Source: Natrialba aegyptia DSM 13077
GTDB taxonomy: Archaea > Halobacteriota > Halobacteria > Halobacteriales > Natrialbaceae
NCBI RefSeq assembly: GCF_000337535.1
Contig: NZ_AOIP01000062.1
Span: 1-64,000 of the forward strand
Length of the DNA stretch: 64,000 bases
Direction of reading: 5' to 3'
In this document: piece after piece, positions 25,628 to 34,641 of the stretch
Layout of the letters: every line of letters starts with the position of its first letter
How positions within the stretch are numbered: position 1 is the first letter of the stretch
Position numbers and translations under genes: made by a program
Notes under the pieces: generated by a model
Told to the model about the DNA's origin: nothing
The model's input: only the letters and a program-made list of their open reading frames with translations
The model's database searches: none

Positions 25628-26627
25628 CTGAACCGATCCGTGGGTCGACGAGTCCGTACGTGAACTCGGCGATGAGGATGCCGATGAGCGTGACGATCGT
25701 GAAGAAGAGGAACGACCCCATCAACAGTGGATAGTCCCGACGCATGACCGCGTCGTAGGTGTACCAGCCGACACCGGGATACGTGAAGATGAACTCGAGT
25801 AAGACGCTGCTCGAGAACACCGTGGCAATGCCGATCATCATCTGGGTGTACAGCGGCAGGATCGCGTTGCGCGCAACGTAGCGGGTCGCGATACGCGTCG
25901 AACTGATCCCACGAAGTCGCGCGACCCGGAGGTAATCCTCTCCCAGGATTCGAATGGAGTTCCCTCGCATCGAGAGGGCACCGCCGCCGAACCCGACGAT
26001 GAAACTAGACATCACCGGCAGGACGGCGTGGTAGGAGATACTCGCCATGAACCGGACGTTTAGACCCGTCTGTAGATCCGTGTTATACCGGCCGCCGGTC
26101 GGGAAGAGCCCGAGTTCGTAGCCGAAGAATGCCAGGAAGAGGATCGCGCCGACGTAGTACGGCACCGAGTTCAGGAACGTCGCGAGCACGGTCGCGTAGT
26201 TGTCGAAACGCGAGCCTTCCTTGTAGGCCATTGCCGCTCCGAGGAGGATGTTCGTCGTGTAGCCGAGCGCCAGGCCGTAGACGCTGATGAAGATCGACCA
26301 TGGCATCGCCGTGAACAGGATGTCAAACACGGGTTCGTTGTAGAAGTACGACTGGCCGAAGTCCTGGTAGAGAATGATATCCTGCAGGTACTCGGCGTAC
26401 TGGACGTACCACGGCTGGTCCGGATTGAACCCGATGTGCTGTTCGACCATCGCGTCGAGCACTTCGGGATCAGCCGTCCCGCCACCCGCTTCCATATCTG
26501 CCTCGAACTGGGCGCGCATCGCCTGGGAGGGATTGCCCGGCATGAGCCGAAAGAGCGCAAACGTGATCGTCGTCACGGAGACGAGCGTCACAGCTGCGTG
26601 AACGACCCGCTTGACAAAGTATCTCAT
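25605..26627 (-). CDS. ABC transporter permease, DppB/OppB type
   Basis: A 340-residue permease. It starts with the family-typical MRYFVKRVVHAAVTLVSVTTITFALFRLMPGNP, split here between the first helix and the RxMPGNP motif. An extracytoplasmic loop (GFNPDQPWYVQYAEYLQDI) is followed by five helices. The EAA loop is LGEDYLRVARLRGISSTRIATRYV, and the late FTYPGVGWYTYDAVMRRDYPL segment is characteristic. It pairs with the DppC-like subunit, whose gene overlaps its 3' end. A 73-residue membrane protein gene lies 73 nt upstream. Confidence 0.91.
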   Translation of the reverse strand: MRYFVKRVVHAAVTLVSVTTITFALFRLMPGNPSQAMRAQFEADMEAGGGTADPEVLDAMVEQHIGFNPDQPWYVQYAEYLQDIILYQDFGQSYFYNEPVFDILFTAMPWSIFISVYGLALGYTTNILLGAAMAYKEGSRFDNYATVLATFLNSVPYYVGAILFLAFFGYELGLFPTGGRYNTDLQTGLNVRFMASISYHAVLPVMSSFIVGFGGGALSMRGNSIRILGEDYLRVARLRGISSTRIATRYVARNAILPLYTQMMIGIATVFSSSVLLEFIFTYPGVGWYTYDAVMRRDYPLLMGSFLFFTIVTLIGILIAEFTYGLVDPRIGSGDHSESY

Positions 26628-26700
26628 CTACTATGGTATGGTATCTCGTTCCAGTGGTGATATATTTTGTCCTTCTGTGAATTTTCGCATCCGCAGGACA

Positions 26701-26922
26701 CTACCGACACCGCCACAAGAGCCCGCCGCTCAGTGCCGTGAGGGCGGAGAGTCCTGCGACGTTCATGAATGCAACGACGAACGTCTCACTGCCCGAGTCG
26801 GCGACGACGAGCCAGATGATCATGAGCCCGAGCAGACCGGACGAGAACGTAAACAGCATCCGCCACGCGCTCTCGTAATCACAGAGGTGATCGAGGTACG
26901 TCTTGTCGTATTTTCTGCTCAT
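26701..26922 (-). CDS. Small two-helix membrane protein in the ABC operon
   Basis: A 73-residue protein with ATG at 26922 and stop at 26701. A charged N-terminus (MSRKYDKTYLDHLCDYESAW) precedes two hydrophobic helices, about FSSGLLGLMIIWLVV and FVVAFMNVAGLSALTALSGGL, and a C-terminal Arg. It lies between the fused ATPase gene (44 nt upstream) and the DppB-like gene (73 nt downstream) on the same strand, so it is probably co-transcribed. I do not recognise a family. It may be an accessory subunit of the importer or an unrelated small membrane protein. Confidence 0.72.
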   Translation of the reverse strand: MSRKYDKTYLDHLCDYESAWRMLFTFSSGLLGLMIIWLVVADSGSETFVVAFMNVAGLSALTALSGGLLWRCR

Positions 26923-26966
26923 CTACCTCTGCGATATCGTCACGGTAGCAAAAATCTTCGGTCGAT

Positions 26967-29159
26967 TCAGTCGGCTTTGCTCTCCGTCTTGAGCGAGACG
27001 GTGTCGCTTTCGACCGGTTCGCTCGCCCAGTACTCGTGATCGTCGTCCTCGCGGAAGCAGGCGACGCGAGCGGCCCCTTCGGTGTCTTGCAGTTCGGGAA
27101 CCTCTCGGGTACAGACCTCGCGGGCATCAGGACACCGCGTCTGGAACGGACAGCCGCTCGGCGGGTCGGTCGGGTCCGGAATGTCGATCTCTCGGATCGG
27201 CGGATCAGTGGCGTTCGCTTCCTTGGCCTCGTCCGGATCGAGCGGTGGCGTCGCCCACCGGAGCACCTTGGTGTAGGGGTGTTTCGGGTCGTGGATGATC
27301 TCCTGTGCCGGCCCGATCTCGACGAGGTTGCCGAGATACATGATGCCGATCCGTCCGTCGGACTTCTCGGTGAGATAGCGTGCGTTCGAGAAGTCGTGAG
27401 AGATGAATAGGTACGACGTGTCGAACATCTCCTGGAGGTCGAGCATCAGGTCCATCATCTCGACCCGCAAGGAGACATCGAGCGCGCTTACTGCCTCGTC
27501 GGCGAGAATGAGGTCAGGACTCATCAGGAGCGCGCGGACGAGGACGACGCGCTGTTTCTCGCCGCCGCTGAGCTGGTGGGGGAATCGCGCCGCGTAGTCC
27601 TCAGGCGGCTTCATGCCGACGCGCTTGAGCAGATTATAGATCACCGTTTCCCGGTCGCTCGGACCGAGGTCCGGCCGCCACCGCTTCAGCGGCGCCGACA
27701 GGCTCGCACGGACCGTCCGGGAAGAGTTCAGCGAACTTCCCGGATCCTGGTGGACGATCTGGAGGGCGCGCCGGATGTCGTCGAACTCGTAGTCACCGCT
27801 CCCGGCTTTCGCCTCCCAGACGTCCTGACCGCGGTAGCTGACGGAGCCAGCCGTCGGCTCCTGGAGTCCGATCACGGTCTTTCCGAGGGTCGTCTTCCCG
27901 CACCCGGATTCGCCGACGAGGGCGACGACCTCGTTTTCCCGCAGCTCGATCGACACGTCGTTGACCGCCCGGACCACGCTCTCCTTGCCGAACAGTTCGT
28001 CGATGAGTCCCGTCTGTTCGAAGTGGACGTCGACGTCGTCCAGCGAGACAACGGTCTCCTCCTCGGACTCGAACGCCGCGGTGGACTCCGGAAATTCATC
28101 CGGATCGACGCCGAGTGCGTACTCGATCTCGTCGCCCGACTGTTCCCAGTGGAAGCAGGCTGCCCCTCGTTCCTCGGAGAACTCGTGATAGTCGGGATCC
28201 GCCTGCGTGCACTCCACGGTCGCGAGCGGACAGCGCGGATGATACGAACACCCGCTCGGTGCGTCGACCGGGTCCGGACTCTCGCCCTCGATCGGGTGCA
28301 TATCCTCCAACGATGCGTCCACGCTCGGCACCGACTTTAACAGTGCCCGCGTGTAGGGATGAGCGGCGTCGCGAATGACTTGCTCGCTCGGACCGTACTC
28401 GACGAACTCGAAGGCGTACATGACGGCGAGCCGATCAGCCAGTCCGGCGACGAGCGGCAGATCATGGGTAATAAAGACGATTGTCAGGTCGTATTCCTCC
28501 TGGAGGTTCCCCAGGAGACTCATGATTGATCGCTGCATGAGTAGGTCCAGGGCCGCGGTCGGCTCGTCCATCACGAGGACCTTCGGCTCGAGAATCAGGC
28601 TCAGTGCGATGAGCGTCCGCTGTTTCATCCCACCGGACAGTTCGTGCGGGTACGAGTCGAAGACCCGCTCTGGATCGAGATAGAGATCCGCGAGCAACTG
28701 CCACCCGTGCTCCATCCGCTCTTCGATGTCCTCCCCATGGGCTCTGATCGTCTCCTCGAAATGTTCCCGGATCTTCATCGTCGGGTTGAACGAACTCATC
28801 GCTCCCTGGAACACCATCGAGATTTCCTCCCAGCGGAACCGTTCGAGTTGGGATTCGCTCAGCGAAAGCACGTCGACGGGTTCGCCGTCGGGCGGGTGGT
28901 AGATGATCTCGCCGGATGTCTGGCCGGGGTCGACGACAGCGTTGAGCAGAGCCGACGCGAACATCGACTTGCCGCTCCCGCTCTCGCCGACGATGCCGAG
29001 CATCTCATCCCGGTGGACATCGAATCTCACGCCATCGAGGACACGAGAGGTGCCCCGTTCCATGTCGAAGGTCACGTCCACGTCGCGTACCTCAAGGATG
29101 ACGTCGTGCGAGCTACGGTCGTCGTGCGTAATCTCGAGTTCTGTTTCGGTTCGCGTCAT
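26967..29159 (-). CDS. Fused double ATP-binding subunit (DppD-DppF type)
   Basis: A 730-residue protein with two complete ABC ATPase domains, replacing the separate DppD and DppF subunits. The first (about 20-330) has Walker A GESGSGKS, signature LSGGMKQ and Walker B VLVMDEPTAALD. The second (about 370-700) has GESGCGKT, LSGGEKQ and LILADEAVSALD. Each ends with the oligopeptide-ABC C-terminal region, including CSYHPRCPLATVEC and CPFQTRCPDAREVC. In relatives such Cys-rich tails can hold a 4Fe-4S cluster. It powers the permease pair encoded downstream in the same operon. Confidence 0.92.
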   Translation of the reverse strand: MTRTETELEITHDDRSSHDVILEVRDVDVTFDMERGTSRVLDGVRFDVHRDEMLGIVGESGSGKSMFASALLNAVVDPGQTSGEIIYHPPDGEPVDVLSLSESQLERFRWEEISMVFQGAMSSFNPTMKIREHFEETIRAHGEDIEERMEHGWQLLADLYLDPERVFDSYPHELSGGMKQRTLIALSLILEPKVLVMDEPTAALDLLMQRSIMSLLGNLQEEYDLTIVFITHDLPLVAGLADRLAVMYAFEFVEYGPSEQVIRDAAHPYTRALLKSVPSVDASLEDMHPIEGESPDPVDAPSGCSYHPRCPLATVECTQADPDYHEFSEERGAACFHWEQSGDEIEYALGVDPDEFPESTAAFESEEETVVSLDDVDVHFEQTGLIDELFGKESVVRAVNDVSIELRENEVVALVGESGCGKTTLGKTVIGLQEPTAGSVSYRGQDVWEAKAGSGDYEFDDIRRALQIVHQDPGSSLNSSRTVRASLSAPLKRWRPDLGPSDRETVIYNLLKRVGMKPPEDYAARFPHQLSGGEKQRVVLVRALLMSPDLILADEAVSALDVSLRVEMMDLMLDLQEMFDTSYLFISHDFSNARYLTEKSDGRIGIMYLGNLVEIGPAQEIIHDPKHPYTKVLRWATPPLDPDEAKEANATDPPIREIDIPDPTDPPSGCPFQTRCPDAREVCTREVPELQDTEGAARVACFREDDDHEYWASEPVESDTVSLKTESKAD

Positions 29160-29315
29160 GGTTCAGCTACCGGCCATCGGTCGCTTCTCGTCTCTCGGTT
29201 CTTCGGCGGACTGGTACATCGGTATTTCACTGTGACATGGTTTGTCACAACACATATTAATCTTTGCGACGATCGATCTCGTCTCGCCGACCGAACTCGA
29301 TAACGGCGTACAAAG

Positions 29316-29324
29316 TTTTATATC
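29316..29324 (+). promoter_or_regulatory. TATA box of the 86-residue membrane protein gene
   Basis: TTTTATATC lies about 30 nt upstream of ATG 29353. It supports that start over an in-frame codon at 29242. Confidence 0.6.
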
Positions 29325-29352
29325 GAATCTTACAGAACGTAGAGCAGACACA

Positions 29353-29613
29353 ATGGCAACCGCTTCGGAGAGCGACCCGAGTCAGACGGACGAACCACTG
29401 TACAGGATTCTCAAGATACTTCGGGGATCGCTCCTGCTGTCGATCGTGGCGATCGGCGTCCTCCTGCTGCTCATCGGCGCCGTTTTCGAGCTCCCCTTCC
29501 GGTTCACTAGTCAGGACGGTGTCATCGCTGGGATACTCGGCGTGTTTGGGATCACTGCAATCGTCTCCGCGGGATCGTTTTACGTGCTGTTGACGTGGTT
29601 TCGACGGGACTGA
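29353..29613 (+). CDS. Small two-helix membrane protein beside the ABC operon
   Basis: An 86-residue protein starting MATASESDPSQTDEP. It has two long hydrophobic segments, SLLLSIVAIGVLLLLIGAVF and VIAGILGVFGITAIVSAGSF, joined by a short FRFTSQDG loop and ending in RRD. It lies between the divergent fused-ATPase gene and the binding-protein gene, on the binding-protein strand, with its own TATA box. I do not recognise a family. Its size and topology resemble the 73-residue protein at 26701, though the sequences are not clearly alike. Possibly a membrane accessory of the importer. Confidence 0.7.
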   Translation: MATASESDPSQTDEPLYRILKILRGSLLLSIVAIGVLLLLIGAVFELPFRFTSQDGVIAGILGVFGITAIVSAGSFYVLLTWFRRD

Positions 29614-29800
29614 TCCGGCGTCTATCCGGTCTAGCGTCGGGAGTCGGCGGGAAACCCGTAATTCTGCCACTAGCGAGTGAATGGATAACTGATACCGCGT
29701 ATATTTTCCCGCAGGTTGTGATGACATTGCGGCGTGAAACGGGGTCACGTCTCTCCGAAGTGAATGTACTGTCGGTCCGAACGTGCGAACCCGAGAAAAA

Positions 29801-29808
29801 TATTTAAC
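29801..29808 (+). promoter_or_regulatory. TATA box of the binding-protein gene
   Basis: TATTTAAC, in a very A/T-rich stretch, lies 26-33 nt upstream of ATG 29834, consistent with a strong leaderless promoter. Confidence 0.65.
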
Positions 29809-29833
29809 CTATGACTTGTAATGATAGTTTTGT

Positions 29834-31681
29834 ATGCCAAGTAGTGACAGACACGGAACCGTGGACTCTGCCGAAGAGTTCCTGACGCGGCGACAGATGC
29901 TCGCCGCGAGTTCGGCGATGGTCGCGGCGGGGGTCGCTGGCTGCATGGGTGGTGAAAAAGAAGGCAGAGGAGAAGGTGGGATCTCCTCGTGGCAGCCGAC
30001 GATCCCGGACGAGATCAATTTCAATTCCTGGGCGACGGGATACCCGTGGTCGCAGTCGTGGATGCTCCTCGAGCCGGTTCAGCGATTTTATGCTGACGGC
30101 TCGATGACGCTCGAGCAGATCAGCGATTGGGAGTACGATCCGGACGAACAGGCGGTAACCGTAGAGTTCGAGGAGGGCTGGTACTGGTGGAACGGCGACC
30201 AGGTCACCGCCGAGGACAAGTACTGGTACGAGGAGTGCGCTCGCCTCTTCCAGGGAGACGGCAGCGACATCGAGGAACTAATTCTCGAAGACGAGATGAC
30301 ACTCACCCGGGTGTACAAGGAACCCCAGAACCCCGAGTTGGTCCAGTACCAGCTGGGTGGCTACCTCGGCGAGATGCAACGCGTCCATCGGGACAAGTTC
30401 AAGCCGTGGGCGGAAGAACTCCAGGATGCGGCGGACCACGACGAACGGCTGGAGATTCAAGAGGAGATGGCTGAGGAGATGCCGCTGCATATCTCGACGG
30501 TCATGGACGAAGGACTCGGGAACGGGCCGTTCGAGATCGTCGACTACGACACGGAGGGGATCTACTGCGAACTGTTTGAGGACCACCCCTACGCCGACGA
30601 GATCGAAATCGACGAGTTCGAGTTCGTACTCGCACAGGACGACGCCCTCGCGCAGCGGATTCAGGGCGGCGTCGTCGACTTCGGTTTCGGATTGCTCCAG
30701 CAGTGGGTCGGCGAAGGAACGGCGCCCAACTCCATGGACAACATCACCGTCTACAACGATACGTTCATGCGAAAACTCGAGTTCTTTGGGCAGGGGCCAG
30801 GAGCTGAACACCTCCGCCGACGTGAGGTTCGACGAGCGATCGCGCACGTCCTGAACCTCGAACACATCTCGACGAACTACAATACCGAGAGCGTCCCACG
30901 GGAGGCACAGACCGGACTCCCATCGGCGGTAACCGAGAACTGGCTCGACGATAGCTACGTCGAGTCCTATATCGATTATCCGGTTCAGGATGACGAGGAG
31001 CGCGCGACGGAACTGATGGAACAAGCCGGATACGAACTCAGGGGCGACGAATGGGTCGACGAGGACGGCGATCTCGTCTCACTGCAGCTGGTCCTCCCGG
31101 ACTTCCGGACGAACCTCGCCCGAACAATCTCCGATCAACTCATCAACTTCGGCTTCGAGATCGATTTCAACGTCCTTGAGTCGGCGACGTACAACGATCG
31201 GAAATCGAACAACGTCGACTTCGACCTGACGATCGAGAATCACGGCGGACAGATCGCACACCCGTTCTACTACTTCCGGCACAACCACACGGCGGGCAAC
31301 GAGCTCGGCGAAACTGTCGACATCGAGCAGGCGCTCGACGCTGGCGAGACGAGATCACCGTATAACGGCCGCGAGATCGTCGTCGAGGTGCCGACGGAGG
31401 TCGGCCAGGAGGATCTCTCCGGGTCGACCGAGGAGGTCAATCTCTTCGAACTCGACCAGGAGTGGCGAAGCGTCAATGACGAACAGCGCAACCAGGAGAT
31501 CGCCGAGACGTTCTCGTGGTACTGGAACTTCCATCTGCCCGGAGTCAACCTCGTCGAGGTGCAGACCGGAACCTTCGGCAACACCCAAGACTACGATTTC
31601 AACACTGAGACCAATGACTGGGAGGCGTACCGCGGTGCGTACCGTGGCCTGAAGCGCGGCCACATCTCCCCGTCGGACTAG
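29834..31681 (+). CDS. Family-5 ABC substrate-binding lipoprotein
   Basis: A 615-residue extracytoplasmic solute-binding protein. The N-terminus carries a twin-arginine lipoprotein signal, TRRQMLAASSAMVAAGVAGC, with the lipobox Cys just before MGGEKEG. A glycine-rich linker then leads into the mature domain, as in haloarchaeal binding proteins anchored by lipid outside the membrane. The body has the family-5 (DppA/OppA) layout: VTVEFEEGWYWWNGDQVTAED, NGPFEIVDYD, RRAIAHVLNLEHI, and a C-terminal lobe rich in Trp/Tyr. It supplies the importer encoded at 24503-29159. The cargo is probably an oligosaccharide given the enzymes nearby. Confidence 0.9.
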   Translation: MPSSDRHGTVDSAEEFLTRRQMLAASSAMVAAGVAGCMGGEKEGRGEGGISSWQPTIPDEINFNSWATGYPWSQSWMLLEPVQRFYADGSMTLEQISDWEYDPDEQAVTVEFEEGWYWWNGDQVTAEDKYWYEECARLFQGDGSDIEELILEDEMTLTRVYKEPQNPELVQYQLGGYLGEMQRVHRDKFKPWAEELQDAADHDERLEIQEEMAEEMPLHISTVMDEGLGNGPFEIVDYDTEGIYCELFEDHPYADEIEIDEFEFVLAQDDALAQRIQGGVVDFGFGLLQQWVGEGTAPNSMDNITVYNDTFMRKLEFFGQGPGAEHLRRREVRRAIAHVLNLEHISTNYNTESVPREAQTGLPSAVTENWLDDSYVESYIDYPVQDDEERATELMEQAGYELRGDEWVDEDGDLVSLQLVLPDFRTNLARTISDQLINFGFEIDFNVLESATYNDRKSNNVDFDLTIENHGGQIAHPFYYFRHNHTAGNELGETVDIEQALDAGETRSPYNGREIVVEVPTEVGQEDLSGSTEEVNLFELDQEWRSVNDEQRNQEIAETFSWYWNFHLPGVNLVEVQTGTFGNTQDYDFNTETNDWEAYRGAYRGLKRGHISPSD

Positions 31682-31775
31682 CAAGTCCCGGCGGTCGAAC
31701 GACTACGCCACCCGCCGTTTCGATCCGCAACCCGCTTTCGGGCCCGCCGATCGGCAAATCTCGTCGGGCGGCACG

Positions 31776-31783
31776 CTTATTTG
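31776..31783 (+). promoter_or_regulatory. TATA box of the Gfo/Idh gene at 31807
   Basis: CTTATTTG lies about 27 nt upstream of ATG 31807. Confidence 0.55.
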
Positions 31784-31806
31784 TATTCGAATGGGTTATT
31801 GCTGGT

Positions 31807-32763
31807 ATGGATCTCGCCTGCGTCGGCGCCGGCATCATGGGCCAGCGCCTGCTCGAACAGTTCGACCATCACGACAACGTCCGTATCGTGGCGATCTGCG
31901 ATCTCGACGAGGAAGCCGCTCGCGAAGCGGCGGAAACGCGTGGCGCGACGGTATACACGGATCATAATCGGCTCTACCAGAACGAATCGCTCGACGCCGT
32001 CGTTCTGGCGATCCCGTCGTTCGCACACACCGACCAGGCGATCGGTGCCGCCAAGCGCGGCCTCGACTTGTTTGTCGAAAAACCGGTCGCGCGGACGACC
32101 GAGAAGGCTGCAGAAATTCGCACCGCGATCGAGAAGCACGGTGTTATCTCCCAGTCGGGCTACCTCTCCCGGTACTCGCCGTTGGTCGACCGCGCCGAGG
32201 AGGTGATCAGCGACCGGACGGTCAGCCTCATCGAGGGTCGTTACTGGGGCGGAGTCCCCGGGCGCGAGTGGGGGCGGGAGAAGACCAAGTCCGGCGGGAG
32301 CACGGTCCAACTGTCGACGCATATCTTTGACCTCGTTCGCTACTTCGGGGGTGAGGTCGATCATCTCGCCGCTGTCGGCGGCTCGCGAGTGAATCTCGAG
32401 TCGATTGACTTCGAGGACGTCAACTCGACCACGATGAAACACGAGAACGGGATCGTCAGCTACGTCTCGACGAACTGCCTGACATCGGTCGGCCGCAAAC
32501 TCGAGTTGGCCGGCGAGGAATTCGCCCTCGAAATCGATTTCACTCACCAGACGCTCACCGGAGAAATCGACAACGAGTCGATCCAGTACGAACCTGACGA
32601 CGCCGCGTCGTCGCTACGCCGCGAAGTGGATGCGTTCGTCGACGCCGTCACCGGGCGAGACGAGTCATCTATCCGGACCGACTACGCCGACGCCGCACGA
32701 ACTCTCGAGTTGACCTTGGCCGCGAACGAGGCGATCGAAACCGGCGAACCAGTCTCGCTCTGA
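31807..32763 (+). CDS. Gfo/Idh/MocA family oxidoreductase
   Basis: A 318-residue NAD(P)-dependent dehydrogenase-like protein. The Rossmann loop GAGIMG is intact (MDLACVGAGIMGQRL), followed by IVAICDLDEE, the ALPSFAHT-like AIPSFAHTD strand and the catalytic-lysine motif VEKPVART. The substrate domain includes GGSTVQLSTHIFDLVRYFGG and FEDVNSTTMKHENGIV. It has its own promoter 126 nt after the binding-protein gene and is the last gene of the glycan region before a 780-bp gene-free stretch. Substrate unknown. Confidence 0.88.
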   Translation: MDLACVGAGIMGQRLLEQFDHHDNVRIVAICDLDEEAAREAAETRGATVYTDHNRLYQNESLDAVVLAIPSFAHTDQAIGAAKRGLDLFVEKPVARTTEKAAEIRTAIEKHGVISQSGYLSRYSPLVDRAEEVISDRTVSLIEGRYWGGVPGREWGREKTKSGGSTVQLSTHIFDLVRYFGGEVDHLAAVGGSRVNLESIDFEDVNSTTMKHENGIVSYVSTNCLTSVGRKLELAGEEFALEIDFTHQTLTGEIDNESIQYEPDDAASSLRREVDAFVDAVTGRDESSIRTDYADAARTLELTLAANEAIETGEPVSL

Positions 32764-33122
32764 TGGGTCTATCAGATTTCGGTCCGCTCCTGTGATTCGA
32801 TATCGCTCGAGGAACTCGACCGTCGGCCACCGGGTGTCCTCGTTCGACCGAGATGGCGTTTTACAGTGCTAAACAGAACCGTTCGTTGCACTACGGCTGC
32901 AGACGCCAGCACCTCAAATACAGTGTATAGTTGTAATGATGAGCTGAGATTCGTTCGACACAAGTATCAAATTTCGACGTGTATCGCGATATGTTACGGG
33001 AGTACAGTTGTAAAATACCCACTAAATGAATATATTCTGTCTACTTCCAGATAGATATGTAATGTGTTTTTCGAGACACGAGTTTAATATCACTAAACAG
33101 AATATGATAGTGAACGAAGATT

Positions 33123-33151
33123 AGTTACTTCGAATATGTGACGAAGTAGCT
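33123..33151. repeat. Imperfect 10-bp inverted repeat
   Basis: AGTTACTTCG and CGAAGTAGCT pair at nine of ten positions around a 9-nt spacer, in the A/T-rich boundary region. It could be a regulatory dyad or the trace of a mobile-element end. Confidence 0.35.
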
Positions 33152-33368
33152 ATGGACTCATTCACTATTACTCGATATATTTCACAAGTTTAGGTAAGTA
33201 ATGGATATCAAGGGTAGAACGTTTCATTTTGAAGAGTAACGAAAGCGGTAAGCCATGATCTGGCCGAGTCGGTAGTTCTATAGGAGACAAATCGGTGCCA
33301 GAAACGACTGGTCCGCATTTGAGGAGATCAACCAGGCTTCACTGAGAAGTCGATTTCCCTACATGTTT

Positions 33369-33441
33369 CCCGCTTGGGTTCACAGGCAAGGAGTTCAAGC
33401 GGCCGATCGTACCAGGGGCCCGATCGGCCCACACAAGCGGG
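33369..33441. repeat. Nested inverted repeats (two stems)
   Basis: An inner perfect 9-bp stem, GGCCGATCG (33401-33409) and CGATCGGCC (33421-33429), encloses an 11-nt loop. An outer 8-bp stem, CCCGCTTG (33369-33376) and CAAGCGGG (33434-33441), encloses it. The structure lies 100 bp beyond the 3' end of the gene at 33544 (minus strand). A transcript from either side could fold here, or it could mark an element end. Confidence 0.45.
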
Positions 33442-33543
33442 CGACCGCGGCACCATTTAAGAGCGAAATTTGATGTGTTTAGCGGCTACGATTCGGCACG
33501 GTTTCGTGCGTCGGGTTCCGGGCCGAACCGGGCGATTCGGCCA

Positions 33544-34641
33544 TCACCAGGAGGTGATCCTCACGTCGCGGAGTGGCCGGTCAAGCGGGATCGACACGTC
33601 CCCGCCGGTGTAGTGGGAGATGTAGAATCCGACGATGATCTCCAGCGACCGGGCGGCCTCCCGACCCGGCGACCGGTTCGTCGCCTCGCCGTCGAGAAGT
33701 TCGACGACATGGCTCGCCGCGTTGCTAAACGCCGACTCGTAGTCGTCTTCCCACGTCCACGCGCCCTCGATGCCGGGCAGCGGTTCCTCGACGTGCTCGC
33801 CGTCCTCCAGCGACCAGTAGCGCCACTCTCCGTCGTCGTTGTTCATGTACAGTTTCCCCTCGGTCCCGACGAACGAGAGGGTCATCGAGGAGTCGTTCCG
33901 GGGAATGGTGCAGTCTATCGTGGTGAACGTGCCGTCGTCCATGAGGGCATAGCCACCGCCCGCAGCGTCATCGACGGCCCTGCCGGCATCGAGAGAGTTG
34001 ACCGCCTCGTTCTCCCCGGAGATGTAGCCGGACACCCGGTCGGCACGGGCGTCCAACAGGTAGACCAGCGTGTCGAGCAGGTGCGTCGAGTTCCGAAGCA
34101 GTTCCATCCGAAACTGGCTCGACACCGAGTGAACGTCGCCCAGCAGGCCCTTTTCTTGGACCAGTTCGTGGAGCCGCCGAAGCTTGTCGGTGAACCGGAA
34201 CGAGTGGTTCACGAGGAGCTCCGCATCGGCGTCATCACAGGCCTCAATCATCTCCTCGGCGTCGGAGACGGCAGAGGAAATCGGCTTCTCGCACCAGATC
34301 ACATCCGGGTCCGTCTCGGATTTGACAGCGCCGACGACGTGGTCGCGGTGCAGGAACGACGGCGTACATACCGACACAACGTCTAGGTCCTCGGCAGCCA
34401 GCATCGCATCGTGGCCCTCATAGCGGCGCTCGGACGGGATACCCCACGCCTCGCCGAATTTATGGAGGCTCTCCTCGTCGATGTCGGCGACTGCGACGAG
34501 TTCGACGCCCGGCGTCTCGTCGTAGCCACCCGCGTGGCTGGCGCGGATCTTCTCCTGTCCGATGGCCTCCTCGTCGTGCATCCCGAGGATGCCCATCCCG
34601 GCGATCCCGCCGGTACCGATGATCCCGGCTCGGTACGTCAT
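33544..34641 (-). CDS. Gfo/Idh/MocA family oxidoreductase
   Basis: A 365-residue NAD(P)-dependent sugar dehydrogenase-like protein. The start ATG 34641 (MTYRAGIIGTGGIAGMG) overlaps the upstream FAH stop as ATGA; longer upstream reading is only open frame. The glycine loop GTGGIAG, the SVCTPSFLHRDHV strand, the catalytic-lysine motif CEKPISSA and NSTHLLDTLVYLLD in the substrate domain are all present. It is translationally coupled to the FAH-family gene. The pair could supply a dehydrogenation and a hydrolysis step for a sugar acid, but this is inferred from context. Confidence 0.88.
   Translation of the reverse strand: MTYRAGIIGTGGIAGMGILGMHDEEAIGQEKIRASHAGGYDETPGVELVAVADIDEESLHKFGEAWGIPSERRYEGHDAMLAAEDLDVVSVCTPSFLHRDHVVGAVKSETDPDVIWCEKPISSAVSDAEEMIEACDDADAELLVNHSFRFTDKLRRLHELVQEKGLLGDVHSVSSQFRMELLRNSTHLLDTLVYLLDARADRVSGYISGENEAVNSLDAGRAVDDAAGGGYALMDDGTFTTIDCTIPRNDSSMTLSFVGTEGKLYMNNDDGEWRYWSLEDGEHVEEPLPGIEGAWTWEDDYESAFSNAASHVVELLDGEATNRSPGREAARSLEIIVGFYISHYTGGDVSIPLDRPLRDVRITSW

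Larger units (their letters stand above)
32764..33543. other. Gene-free, A/T-rich boundary region
   Basis: About 780 bp without a convincing gene. The middle (about 32,870-33,260) is markedly A/T-rich, with many stops in all frames. The right part contains two inverted-repeat structures (33123-33151 and 33369-33441) and a TTTAAGAG element near 33458 reading rightward. No transposase-like remnant could be recognised. It separates the CTCGAG-rich glycan region from the CTCGAG-poor sugar-acid region. Confidence 0.6.

Noticed and set aside
33401-33429. Possible tRNA or ncRNA from the strong stem
   Set aside because: There is no cloverleaf, no T-loop sequence and no clear promoter; only an inverted repeat can be supported.
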